A stretch of DNA of 5,457 nt from an uncultured delta proteobacterium (GTDB lineage: Bacteria > Desulfobacterota > WTBG01 > CAIYCZ01). Of the stretch, positions 1 to 5,457 are shown in pieces. Position 1 is the stretch's first letter; each line of letters opens with the position of its first letter. The position numbers and the translations under genes are program-made. The notes beneath the pieces were generated by a model. The model was not told the origin of the DNA, ran no database searches, and saw only the letters and a program-made list of their open reading frames with translations. The stretch lies in assembly GCA_903924805.1 (NCBI GenBank), contig CAIYCZ010000203.1:1-5457 (forward strand), read 5' to 3'.

Positions 1-581
1 ATGAATACTCCTGCATGAATGTCGCTTATCTGCACAAGACTGAGACCATCCATTTCCTCAGGAAAGTCAGGGAAAAAGAGTTTTTTTTCTTCTATCCGTA
101 ATTTATTTCTCCCGATATAGGTGCCATATACAGCGCACCCGCCCACAGGCAGCAGTACTGCTGCTGTCATTATTTTCAAGAATGTTCTGCGGTTTTCCAG
201 TGCCGGACCTTTGTCCTTCGTCTCAGACTCCCTGCCTGCACCGGTATACGGGCAGACAGTCATCCACAGCTTTTTCAGCGAAATAAATATTCCGCTGATA
301 ATAAAACAGGGAAAGAGAACAAGGCATACGAGCATGTAAATAAAGCAGGGGTATATGAGGATAGCGTTAATGAATGTTTTAAGCCAGGGCGGAAGCGGGC
401 AGCGGTAAAAAAGAAACAGGTAGGAGAGGTTTAAAAAGAGGATATAAGCAACGGCTGCTGCCCGGATTTTCTTATTCTTGAATGGGCGAAAGCTATAGTA
501 ACACCCGTACAGTGTCACCGTCTGCACCACAATAAAAAAAAGCGCGAAACCGGCAATTATAAAAAGTCTCCGGACATCCAT
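1..581 (-). CDS. Membrane-anchored calcineurin-like metallophosphoesterase, N-terminal part (cut by window edge)
   Basis: The frame is open from an ATG at 581-579 to the left edge, giving 193 codons and no stop, so only the N-terminus is visible. Residues 5-27, 41-59, 69-101 (possibly two passes) and 137-157 are strongly hydrophobic and should form membrane helices. Just before the last one, residues 130-136 read NRRTFLK, a close match to the twin-arginine (Tat) consensus. Residues 174-193 contain P-E-x-M-D-G-L followed by QISDIHAG, the first metal-binding motif (D187-x-H189) of the calcineurin-like fold. This layout (membrane helices, then RRxFL, then SDxHxG) is that of the YkuE/YaeI-like metallophosphoesterases, whose active site usually lies outside the cytoplasm; the substrate is unknown. 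The remaining motifs (GD, GNHE, GHxH) lie outside the window. The start is uncertain: there is no convincing Shine-Dalgarno upstream, and the ATG is only 17 bases beyond the U-tract of the previous unit's terminator. TTG at 587-585 is an in-frame alternative. Confidence 0.8.
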   Translation of the reverse strand, partial: MDVRRLFIIAGFALFFIVVQTVTLYGCYYSFRPFKNKKIRAAAVAYILFLNLSYLFLFYRCPLPPWLKTFINAILIYPCFIYMLVCLVLFPCFIISGIFISLKKLWMTVCPYTGAGRESETKDKGPALENRRTFLKIMTAAVLLPVGGCAVYGTYIGRNKLRIEEKKLFFPDFPEEMDGLSLVQISDIHAGVF

Positions 582-598
582 AGCCAAACGGCAGACAG

Positions 599-634
599 AA
601 AAAAGGGGCAGGTCTTACAGAAGTGACCGGCCCC
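599..634 (-). terminator. Rho-independent terminator of the electron-transfer gene unit
   Basis: Read on the minus strand, GGGGCCGGTC (634-625) pairs with GACCTGCCCC (614-605). This gives a ten-position stem with one C/T mismatch, closing a ten-base loop (624-615), directly followed by six T (604-599). It begins 31 bases after the stop codon of the flavoprotein gene. The plus strand has no U-tract after the hairpin, so it works for minus-strand transcripts only. A competing upstream hairpin (649-626) shares the 5' arm of this stem. Confidence 0.9.
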
Positions 635-665
635 TTCGGGGTGTGCGGTTATCATGCTGTTGCTG

Positions 666-1952
666 TTATGTAATACTATCGGTGAGCGTGGCCGTACCGC
701 GGGTTTGAATCTTTGCCCAGACCTCAGGACGCTCACGCTTTATCTTTTCAGGGTCTCTCAGGATAAGGTTCCACATCATCTTGGGTGATTTATACTGGCT
801 CCAGCTCCCGTCCATAGTATGATCATGGCACAGGGAGAACAGATAATCAATTTCATCATCCGTATAGGTGGGGATGAGCGCATATCCGGTGGTAACCTGC
901 ATCATTCCCTCATCATTGAATTCAAACGATTTAAGCCACCACTGGTTATATTCCTCAAAACCATTTTTGCCTTCAAGCTCTTTGGCAACGGCTTCAGCTG
1001 CCCTGAAGCCGCAGCTGAGCGCTCCCTGGGCCTGGGTTTCGACAAAGGCTGCCGCATCGCCGATCATGATGCTGTTTCCCTTTGCCGGTTGTTTCAGTGG
1101 TGTAAACGCTTTGGTGCTGCAGCAGTGACGCGCTTCTATCTTGGCATTTTCAAACATGAAGGCCAGCGGGCCTTTTTTAGTGAAGAATTCAAACACGTTA
1201 TCGGGCGGGTCTTTCGGGCTTCCCAGAATAATCATATCTGCCCAGTCAAAATGTCCTTCAGGCCCGGTTCCCATGAGTGGTGCAAGGTTAGAACCGTAGC
1301 AGCGTCCCCACCAGCCCCGCCACTCGGAAGGGCTGTAGTTTTTTACATTGGACATGTATACCGCAAGTACAAGGGCAAACCCCAGATAGGCGCGTTCGGT
1401 ATTCCTGCCAAGTTTCTGGGCAAGCTGCGCACTCGCCCCGTCAGCAGCGATAAGCTTCTTTGCCTGGATTTTAAATTTCTTTCCCTTGCTCACGCATTTG
1501 AGTTCAACGCCTGCCGGGCTGTCAACGACATCATAGGCCGTCGTTTCATTAATATAGGTAACACCGAGAGCAAGGCACTCTTCAAGCATTCCCTTCAATA
1601 ATGTTCCCTTGCCGTACTTGTAGGCAAACGGCCGCTTATCAGGCCAGGCAAAATGGCAATGGTATAGCTTGGCAGAGGAATAGTATTTATCGGTAACCGG
1701 ACAGAACTCACCCCTGTAATTTACTTCCCAGCCGTTTTTAGTTGAGATTATCTTCCCGGCAGCAGTGTCAACTTTTATAGTATCTCCGTTGTAGTCCTCA
1801 TCAAGGATTATATGCTCACTGCAATACCGGGTGATTTTAGAAATATCCTTGCGCTTCTCAATGACAGCAACTTTCAGCCCCTTTTTATTTGCCCACTTGG
1901 CTGCATGCAGCCCGCCGGGGCCTGCTCCAACAATAGCGAGATCATAAACCAT
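666..1952 (-). CDS. FAD-dependent oxidoreductase, geranylgeranyl reductase / PHBH-like family
   Basis: This 428-residue protein is a soluble flavoprotein. The N-terminal Rossmann motif GAGPGG (residues 9-14), with E32 at the end of the second strand, binds the ADP half of FAD. ADG at 170-172 and IMIGDAAAF at 295-303, followed by a G/A-rich helix (QAQGALSCGFRAAEA, 307-321), are the two other conserved FAD-contact segments of this superfamily. Cys44 in RYCSEHII sits where archaeal geranylgeranyl reductases carry a conserved Cys-Gly segment. Family members saturate isoprenoid double bonds or act as monooxygenases or dehydrogenases, so the substrate cannot be named. The middle (residues 205-240) is rich in Trp, Gly and Tyr and may line the substrate pocket. 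The C-terminal 80 residues after the FAD domain are not recognised. An AAGGAGGA ribosome-binding site at 1966-1959, six bases before the ATG, fixes the start. The gene is last in the unit and follows three NAD(H)/Fe-S electron-transfer genes, so it probably receives or donates their electrons. General family call firm; role inferred. Confidence 0.85.
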   Translation of the reverse strand: MVYDLAIVGAGPGGLHAAKWANKKGLKVAVIEKRKDISKITRYCSEHIILDEDYNGDTIKVDTAAGKIISTKNGWEVNYRGEFCPVTDKYYSSAKLYHCHFAWPDKRPFAYKYGKGTLLKGMLEECLALGVTYINETTAYDVVDSPAGVELKCVSKGKKFKIQAKKLIAADGASAQLAQKLGRNTERAYLGFALVLAVYMSNVKNYSPSEWRGWWGRCYGSNLAPLMGTGPEGHFDWADMIILGSPKDPPDNVFEFFTKKGPLAFMFENAKIEARHCCSTKAFTPLKQPAKGNSIMIGDAAAFVETQAQGALSCGFRAAEAVAKELEGKNGFEEYNQWWLKSFEFNDEGMMQVTTGYALIPTYTDDEIDYLFSLCHDHTMDGSWSQYKSPKMMWNLILRDPEKIKRERPEVWAKIQTRGTATLTDSIT

Positions 1953-1958
1953 TATGAC

Positions 1959-1966
1959 TCCTCCTT
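1959..1966 (-). promoter_or_regulatory. Strong ribosome-binding site of the flavoprotein gene
   Basis: Minus-strand AAGGAGGA lies six bases before the ATG at 1952-1950. It is a nearly perfect anti-16S match and the best Shine-Dalgarno in the unit. It is inside the 32-base gap after the Fe-S gene and suggests the last subunit is translated efficiently and independently. Confidence 0.8.
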
Positions 1967-1984
1967 ATCTCTATAAAATGCTGT

Positions 1985-2923
1985 TTAGCTTATGGCCTTC
2001 ATCGGACAGTACTGTTCACAGGTATGACAGGCAGTACAGTTTTCATTAAACACATGCGCCTTCTTGTCATAACCGCCCCGGTCATCAAGCTCAAGCGCTC
2101 CAATGGGGCAGTTTTCCATACAGCCGCCACAGCCCAGGCATTTTTCTTCATCAACCACCGGATATTGACGGCATGACGGACATATATTAAAAAACTCCGG
2201 CAGGAAATTATATTGCCGTATGATCTTTAACAGATGGGGCTCCGGGGCATAGGGGTTACCGCATTTGCTGCACTCTTTCAGCTTATGCTCAACCTGCCAG
2301 TTTAAAATTTCCCGCTGTGCGCCTGTGGGCGTGCACCCTTCCGGAGTACATGCGGAAGTGGCCGGCAGATCATTTTTCTTGATAATCCCGGTGGGGCAGA
2401 TAAACGCACAGGAGCCGCAGGCTATACAGTCCTCTGCGGTTTTATGAAACGGAGAATCAACAATTTTATTAATGCCGCTTCCCGCAAACTGGATGGCTCC
2501 GGCCTTTACCACTTCATTACAGGCCCGAACACAAAGGCCGCACAGGATGCAGTAGTCATTATCCTTTCCCATCTGCAGCGAGCTTTCTGCAATACCATAT
2601 TCATCTGCCAGCTGGCGTATCTTCTTTACGTTTGGGCAGCGGGCTAAATAAAGCTCAATGACCATCTTTCTCCCCTCAATAACCCGGGGGGTATCGGTCT
2701 TTACCTCAAGCCCCTGCTCCACCGGGTAGGTACAGGAGGTCTCTATGGTTTTCCTCCCGTCTTTTGAAATTTCAACAATACAGAGACGGCAGGCTCCATA
2801 GGGCTTCAGAGCCTCGTTAGAGCACAGGGTGGGAATCTGGATGCCATACTCCCGCGCTGCCTCAAGGATCGTCGTCCCCTCCTTAACTTTGATCTTCTTA
2901 TCATTGATTTTAAGTGTTACCAT
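1985..2923 (-). CDS. NuoG-like multi-cluster iron-sulfur subunit ([2Fe-2S] plus four [4Fe-4S])
   Basis: This 312-residue protein is an electron wire with no catalytic domain. Residues 1-80 form a plant-type [2Fe-2S] domain (C34, C45, C48, C64) as in NuoG and HydA. The next segment (LYLARCPN, 91-98) is where NuoG has its His-Cys [4Fe-4S] site, but only C96 remains, so that cluster is probably absent. Two [4Fe-4S] motifs follow: C125/C128/C131/C135 and C166/C169/C172/C176. Then come a CTPEGC pair (C192, C197) and a Cys4 pair of knuckles (C218/C221 and C248/C251) that looks like a zinc ribbon or rubredoxin-like site. The C-terminus is a bacterial 2[4Fe-4S] ferredoxin: C262/C265/C268/C272 and C296/C299/C302/C306. 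It is far shorter than NuoG (about 700-900 residues) and lacks the molybdopterin-like domain; it also lacks the hydrogenase H-cluster. A weak Shine-Dalgarno (GGGGAAG, 2936-2930) precedes the ATG. Its place between the NuoF-like and FAD proteins suggests it carries electrons between them. BamI-type NuoG-like subunits of benzoyl-CoA reductase complexes are a possible comparison. Confidence 0.87.
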   Translation of the reverse strand: MVTLKINDKKIKVKEGTTILEAAREYGIQIPTLCSNEALKPYGACRLCIVEISKDGRKTIETSCTYPVEQGLEVKTDTPRVIEGRKMVIELYLARCPNVKKIRQLADEYGIAESSLQMGKDNDYCILCGLCVRACNEVVKAGAIQFAGSGINKIVDSPFHKTAEDCIACGSCAFICPTGIIKKNDLPATSACTPEGCTPTGAQREILNWQVEHKLKECSKCGNPYAPEPHLLKIIRQYNFLPEFFNICPSCRQYPVVDEEKCLGCGGCMENCPIGALELDDRGGYDKKAHVFNENCTACHTCEQYCPMKAIS

Positions 2924-2981
2924 AGGTTTCTTCCCCTGTATTTAATTTTTCAACCAGTTGTCTTATGCGCGTTTCTTGCCG

Positions 2982-4694
2982 TTACAGTACCTTTCTCTGC
3001 AGCTTTCCCTCTATGTCCCCTGGAAAATGTTTTAATACGCTCAGGAAGGGAACTGCTGCGGTTTTCCCTAATGCACAGGCTGATGTGTCTGCCATGGCAG
3101 CGGCAATGCGCTTGAAAAGACTTATATGCTCCTTTGTGCCCTGTCCCTGCATGATGCTGCCAATTATCTCCTGCAACCGCTTTACTCCCTCTCTGCAGGT
3201 GCTGCATTTCCCGCAGGTTTCATCGGCAAAGAAATCAGTTAAAAATTTCGCCATATCAAGCATATCAACACCCTCATCCATTACCAGAAGGCCGCCGGAG
3301 CCAAGCAGACTCCCGGCCCTGGCAAGCTGCTCATAATCAAGCTTGAGATTAAGTGATGATGCGGGAAGAACGCCCCCGGATGGGCCGCCGGTCTGGAATG
3401 CTTTGACCTTTTTCCCGGTACCGGTGCCCTTGCCAAAGGTTTCAACAATGGTCTTTATGGGTGTTCCCATGGGAACTTCAACCCAGCCACTTTGTGCCAC
3501 ATTACCGGAAAGGGCTACAATTTTAGTGCCGGTGCTTGCAGCGGTGCCAATCCTGGAGAACCATTTTCCGCCATGCGCAATTATTACCGGGATAGTGGCT
3601 AAGGTCTCAAGATTATTGACAACCGTCGGCTTGCCAAAGAGACCCTGCTGTGCAGGGTACGGCGGGCGCGGGCGCGGCTCTCCACAGGATCCTTCAAGGG
3701 CATTGAGAAGGGCGGTTTCTTCTCCGCAGACATAAGCCCCACCGCCGCGTTTTACCTTGAGGGTAAATGAAAATGCTGACCCCATAATATGTTTTCCCAG
3801 GAGTCCCGCCTGTTCTGCCTGCTTTATTGCCTCTTCCAGTCTCTCAAGGGCAACCATGTACCGGTCATTCACATAGGCATGGCCCTCATTGGCTCCTACC
3901 GCGTACCCGGCAATGATCATTCCCTCGATAATGGCATGGGGATCTGACTCAAGAAAGCTTCTGTGCATGCCGATTTCCGGGTCTCCCTCACTGCCATTGC
4001 ACACTATGTATTTCCTGTCACCTGCAGATGAGCGGCATGCCTGCCACTTTAATCCTGCGGGGAATCCTGCTCCTCCGCGTCCCCTGAGTTTTGAAGCAGT
4101 AACTTCGCGGATGACCTCTTCCGCGGTCATTTCCGTCAGGGCTTTTGCAAGAGCCCCGTATCCGCCCATGGCAATATATTCTTCAATGCGCTCAGGACTG
4201 ATGGTGCCGGCATTTTTACTCACCAGCTTCAGCTGATTCTTGAAAAAATCATGCTTTCTATATTCCTTAATGCCTGCCACTGCTTTGGGGAGTTTTCCTT
4301 TTGCATAGGTAATGGGTGGTACGTTCAGGCAGAATGATTCCTCATCATGCCTTGCGATGGCCAGGTCCTCTACCACTTTGCCCGTCTTGATCGATTTAAC
4401 CAGCTCACCAACCCGCTTAACAGAAACATTGCCGTAGGTAATGCGTGGTTTGCCGGGCTGAATCACCTCAACAATAGGCTCCGCATAGCAGAGACCATTG
4501 CATCCCACCTTTACCATATCAGCTTTTATTTTCTGGTTTTTAATTTCATATTTCAGAGCTTCAAAAATCTTCCCCGCCCCCTTTGCAAGGCCACAGGTTG
4601 CTGCCCCTACGGTGATACGGGTCGTGGCTGGAGAGAGTAAACCCATTCCCTGTTTTTGTAATTTTGTAAGGTCACTGGCTTTCGTAAGTTTCAT
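2982..4694 (-). CDS. NuoF-like NAD(H)-binding FMN/[4Fe-4S] subunit
   Basis: This 570-residue protein should oxidise or reduce NAD(H) at FMN and pass single electrons to Fe-S clusters. Residues 25-95 are a thioredoxin-like [2Fe-2S] domain with C34, C65 and C69; the fourth usual cysteine is missing (VGAATCG in place of the common C-x4-C). The NuoF core follows: FMN/NADH loop RGRGGAGFPAGLKW (204-217), CNGSEGDP (232-239), CGEETALL (323-330) and PRPRPPYPA (340-348). The SLBB-like segment is around 390-450. The N3-type [4Fe-4S] site is C494/C497/C500 in CGKCSTCREG plus C540. The protein stops about 30 residues after C540, so the C-terminal 2[4Fe-4S] ferredoxin of HydB/HoxF-like relatives is absent. 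The usual NADE(G/S)EP loop reads NGSEGDP, with Ser in place of Asp, so coenzyme handling may differ. AAGGAG at 4710-4705, overlapping the stop codon of the preceding gene, supports this start and suggests coupled translation. Comparable subunits are HymB and BamH. It is not accompanied by complex I membrane genes. Confidence 0.92.
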   Translation of the reverse strand: MKLTKASDLTKLQKQGMGLLSPATTRITVGAATCGLAKGAGKIFEALKYEIKNQKIKADMVKVGCNGLCYAEPIVEVIQPGKPRITYGNVSVKRVGELVKSIKTGKVVEDLAIARHDEESFCLNVPPITYAKGKLPKAVAGIKEYRKHDFFKNQLKLVSKNAGTISPERIEEYIAMGGYGALAKALTEMTAEEVIREVTASKLRGRGGAGFPAGLKWQACRSSAGDRKYIVCNGSEGDPEIGMHRSFLESDPHAIIEGMIIAGYAVGANEGHAYVNDRYMVALERLEEAIKQAEQAGLLGKHIMGSAFSFTLKVKRGGGAYVCGEETALLNALEGSCGEPRPRPPYPAQQGLFGKPTVVNNLETLATIPVIIAHGGKWFSRIGTAASTGTKIVALSGNVAQSGWVEVPMGTPIKTIVETFGKGTGTGKKVKAFQTGGPSGGVLPASSLNLKLDYEQLARAGSLLGSGGLLVMDEGVDMLDMAKFLTDFFADETCGKCSTCREGVKRLQEIIGSIMQGQGTKEHISLFKRIAAAMADTSACALGKTAAVPFLSVLKHFPGDIEGKLQRKVL

Positions 4695-4704
4695 AGCTGC
4701 CTCT

Positions 4705-4710
4705 CTCCTT
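4705..4710 (-). promoter_or_regulatory. Ribosome-binding site of the NuoF-like gene, overlapping the upstream stop codon
   Basis: Minus-strand AAGGAG begins within the TAA stop of the NuoE-like gene and ends ten bases before the ATG at 4694-4692. The overlap of stop and Shine-Dalgarno is typical of translational coupling and supports equal production of the two subunits. Confidence 0.65.
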
Positions 4711-5432
4711 TATTCATGTATAATTTCTGAAATCTTGGCTTGTGCTTGTGCGCCGCCATACAGCTCGCCATTTATCATGACGGCAGGGGACACATCACAG
4801 CATCCAAGGCACCTGACTTTCTCAAGGGTTATCTGTGAGCCATTTGCAGATACTTTCTTTTCAAGCTCCCGGAGCACCGGGTTCCCCCCTTTAACGTGGC
4901 ACCCGGTTCCATTGCACACCGTAACCGTATGTTTTTTAGGTGGCGTGGTGCGAAACGCCTTATAAGAAGTAACCAGTCTGTACAGGGTGCTTAAAAACAC
5001 GCCTTTTTTCTGGCTCACCATTATCAGCGCTTCCTGTGGAATATATCCGCATTGCTCCTGTATGGCATGCAGGATAGAAATCAATGTTTCCTGTCCGCCC
5101 GGATATTTTTTAAGTATCTCTTCCACCACATTCATATCTATGTCACCCATAGTGGAAAACGCTTTCAATATATTGCTTTTAAACGGCTCAGGCACCATCT
5201 CGTTAACAATTTCCACTACATGACCCTCGGCAAAGGGTCCTCCTTTTGCCTTTTGTGCCAAGACCTGCGTCAGCTTTCCCCGGAAGATACCTCTCAGGGC
5301 TTCGGGAACTTCCTGAAGCATCCGCTCAAACATAGCCTGGCTCTTTCCGGTCCATTCACCGGCAGCAGATGCTTGACTAACAGGTGCAGGTGCCGCTTCT
5401 TTTTTTGCAGCCTTTTTCTTTATTGTTGCCAT
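4710..5432 (-). CDS. NuoE-like [2Fe-2S] subunit with N-terminal PCP_red-like extension
   Basis: This 240-residue protein is the small partner of the NuoF-like subunit. The NuoE module spans about residues 98-240: a helical part (VVEEILKKYP, then CGYIPQEAL) and a thioredoxin-like [2Fe-2S] domain with C173 and C178 (CNGTGC) and C208 and C212 (CLGCC, which includes an extra C211). All four canonical ligands are present. Ordinary NuoE is about 160-170 residues; here an extra front part is present. Residues 1-25 are a Lys/Ala/Pro-rich flexible stretch, and residues 27-80 resemble the PCP_red helical domain found at the C-terminus of protochlorophyllide reductase subunit B: a Trp, then ERMLQEVPEALRG, then a basic helix and a short HVVEIVNEM helix. 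This likeness is read by eye. The frame stays open upstream to the window edge, but GGAG at 5443-5440, seven bases before the ATG, supports this start. It is the first visible gene of the unit; its promoter, or further upstream genes, lie outside the window. Confidence 0.9.
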   Translation of the reverse strand: MATIKKKAAKKEAAPAPVSQASAAGEWTGKSQAMFERMLQEVPEALRGIFRGKLTQVLAQKAKGGPFAEGHVVEIVNEMVPEPFKSNILKAFSTMGDIDMNVVEEILKKYPGGQETLISILHAIQEQCGYIPQEALIMVSQKKGVFLSTLYRLVTSYKAFRTTPPKKHTVTVCNGTGCHVKGGNPVLRELEKKVSANGSQITLEKVRCLGCCDVSPAVMINGELYGGAQAQAKISEIIHE

Positions 5433-5439
5433 CTTCCCG

Positions 5440-5445
5440 CTCCTT
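5440..5445 (-). promoter_or_regulatory. Ribosome-binding site that decides the NuoE-like start
   Basis: Minus-strand AAGGAG (5445-5440) lies seven bases before the ATG at 5432-5430. Because the reading frame has no stop between this ATG and the window edge, this site is the main evidence that translation starts here rather than further upstream. Confidence 0.7.
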
Positions 5446-5457
5446 TCAGGGATTAAT

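Noticed and set aside
121..339. A 72-codon plus-strand frame at the left end
   Set aside because: The minus strand over the same stretch encodes the membrane segments and twin-arginine-like motif leading into the phosphoesterase domain, so this frame is a shadow.
819..1601. A 260-codon open frame on the plus strand
   Set aside because: It lies wholly opposite the well-supported FAD oxidoreductase gene. Its translation shows no recognisable motif, and such long antisense frames arise from the codon pattern of the true gene.
2965..3336. Open frames on the plus strand and another minus-strand frame (2950-3207) over the 3' end of the NuoF-like gene
   Set aside because: Both overlap the NuoF-like coding sequence, which includes the conserved CGKCSTCREG motif in this stretch. 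They carry no family motif and lack a convincing ribosome-binding site.
3655..3680. GC-rich, repeat-like cggcgggcgcgggcgcggc stretch
   Set aside because: It is simply the coding sequence of the conserved Pro/Arg-rich PRPRPPYPA loop of the NuoF-like protein; no independent repeat or regulatory signal is seen.
666..5432. Complex I (NADH:quinone oxidoreductase) or [FeFe]-hydrogenase operon
   Set aside because: No membrane subunits are present and the NuoG-like protein has no molybdopterin-like domain. There are no H-cluster motifs such as TSCCPxW. The last gene is an FAD oxidoreductase instead. Genes outside the window could still change this reading.

Overview
The window holds one minus-strand transcription unit for a multi-subunit iron-sulfur flavoprotein system, followed downstream by the start of an unrelated membrane phosphoesterase gene. 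Every supported gene lies on the minus strand. The large number of oxygen-sensitive cluster motifs (at least five [4Fe-4S] and three [2Fe-2S] sites over three proteins) and the NuoEF-type NAD(H) module suggest an anaerobic or microaerophilic bacterium. The base composition looks balanced and the ribosome-binding sites are good. The style is reminiscent of Desulfobacterota, Nitrospirota or Clostridia-type anaerobes, but no sequence feature fixes the taxon.

Layout in transcription order, from right to left. (1) 5432-4710 is a NuoE-like thioredoxin-fold [2Fe-2S] subunit with an extra N-terminal segment of about 80 residues that resembles the PCP_red helical domain of protochlorophyllide reductase. 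(2) 4694-2982 is a NuoF-like NAD(H)/FMN/[4Fe-4S] subunit with its own N-terminal thioredoxin-like [2Fe-2S] domain, but without the C-terminal ferredoxin found in HydB/HoxF-type relatives. (3) 2923-1985 is a compact NuoG-like electron-wire protein: a plant-type [2Fe-2S] domain, two [4Fe-4S] sites, a Cys4 ribbon and two more [4Fe-4S] sites, with no molybdopterin or H-cluster domain. (4) 1952-666 is an FAD-dependent oxidoreductase of the geranylgeranyl reductase / PHBH-like family. A strong Rho-independent terminator (634-599) closes the unit. (5) 581-1, cut by the window edge, is the N-terminal membrane part of a calcineurin-like metallophosphoesterase with a twin-arginine-like motif before its last helix.

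The inferred way the genes work together: NADH gives a hydride to FMN in the NuoF-like subunit, electrons pass along the clusters of the NuoE/F/G-like proteins, and the GGR-type flavoprotein is the candidate output enzyme, or a second flavin for electron bifurcation or confurcation. No complex I membrane subunits, hydrogenase active-site motifs or Hdr subunits are present. The physiological substrate cannot be read from this window. Regions between genes are short (15, 58, 32 and 84 bases) and there is no stretch over 300 bases without a gene.
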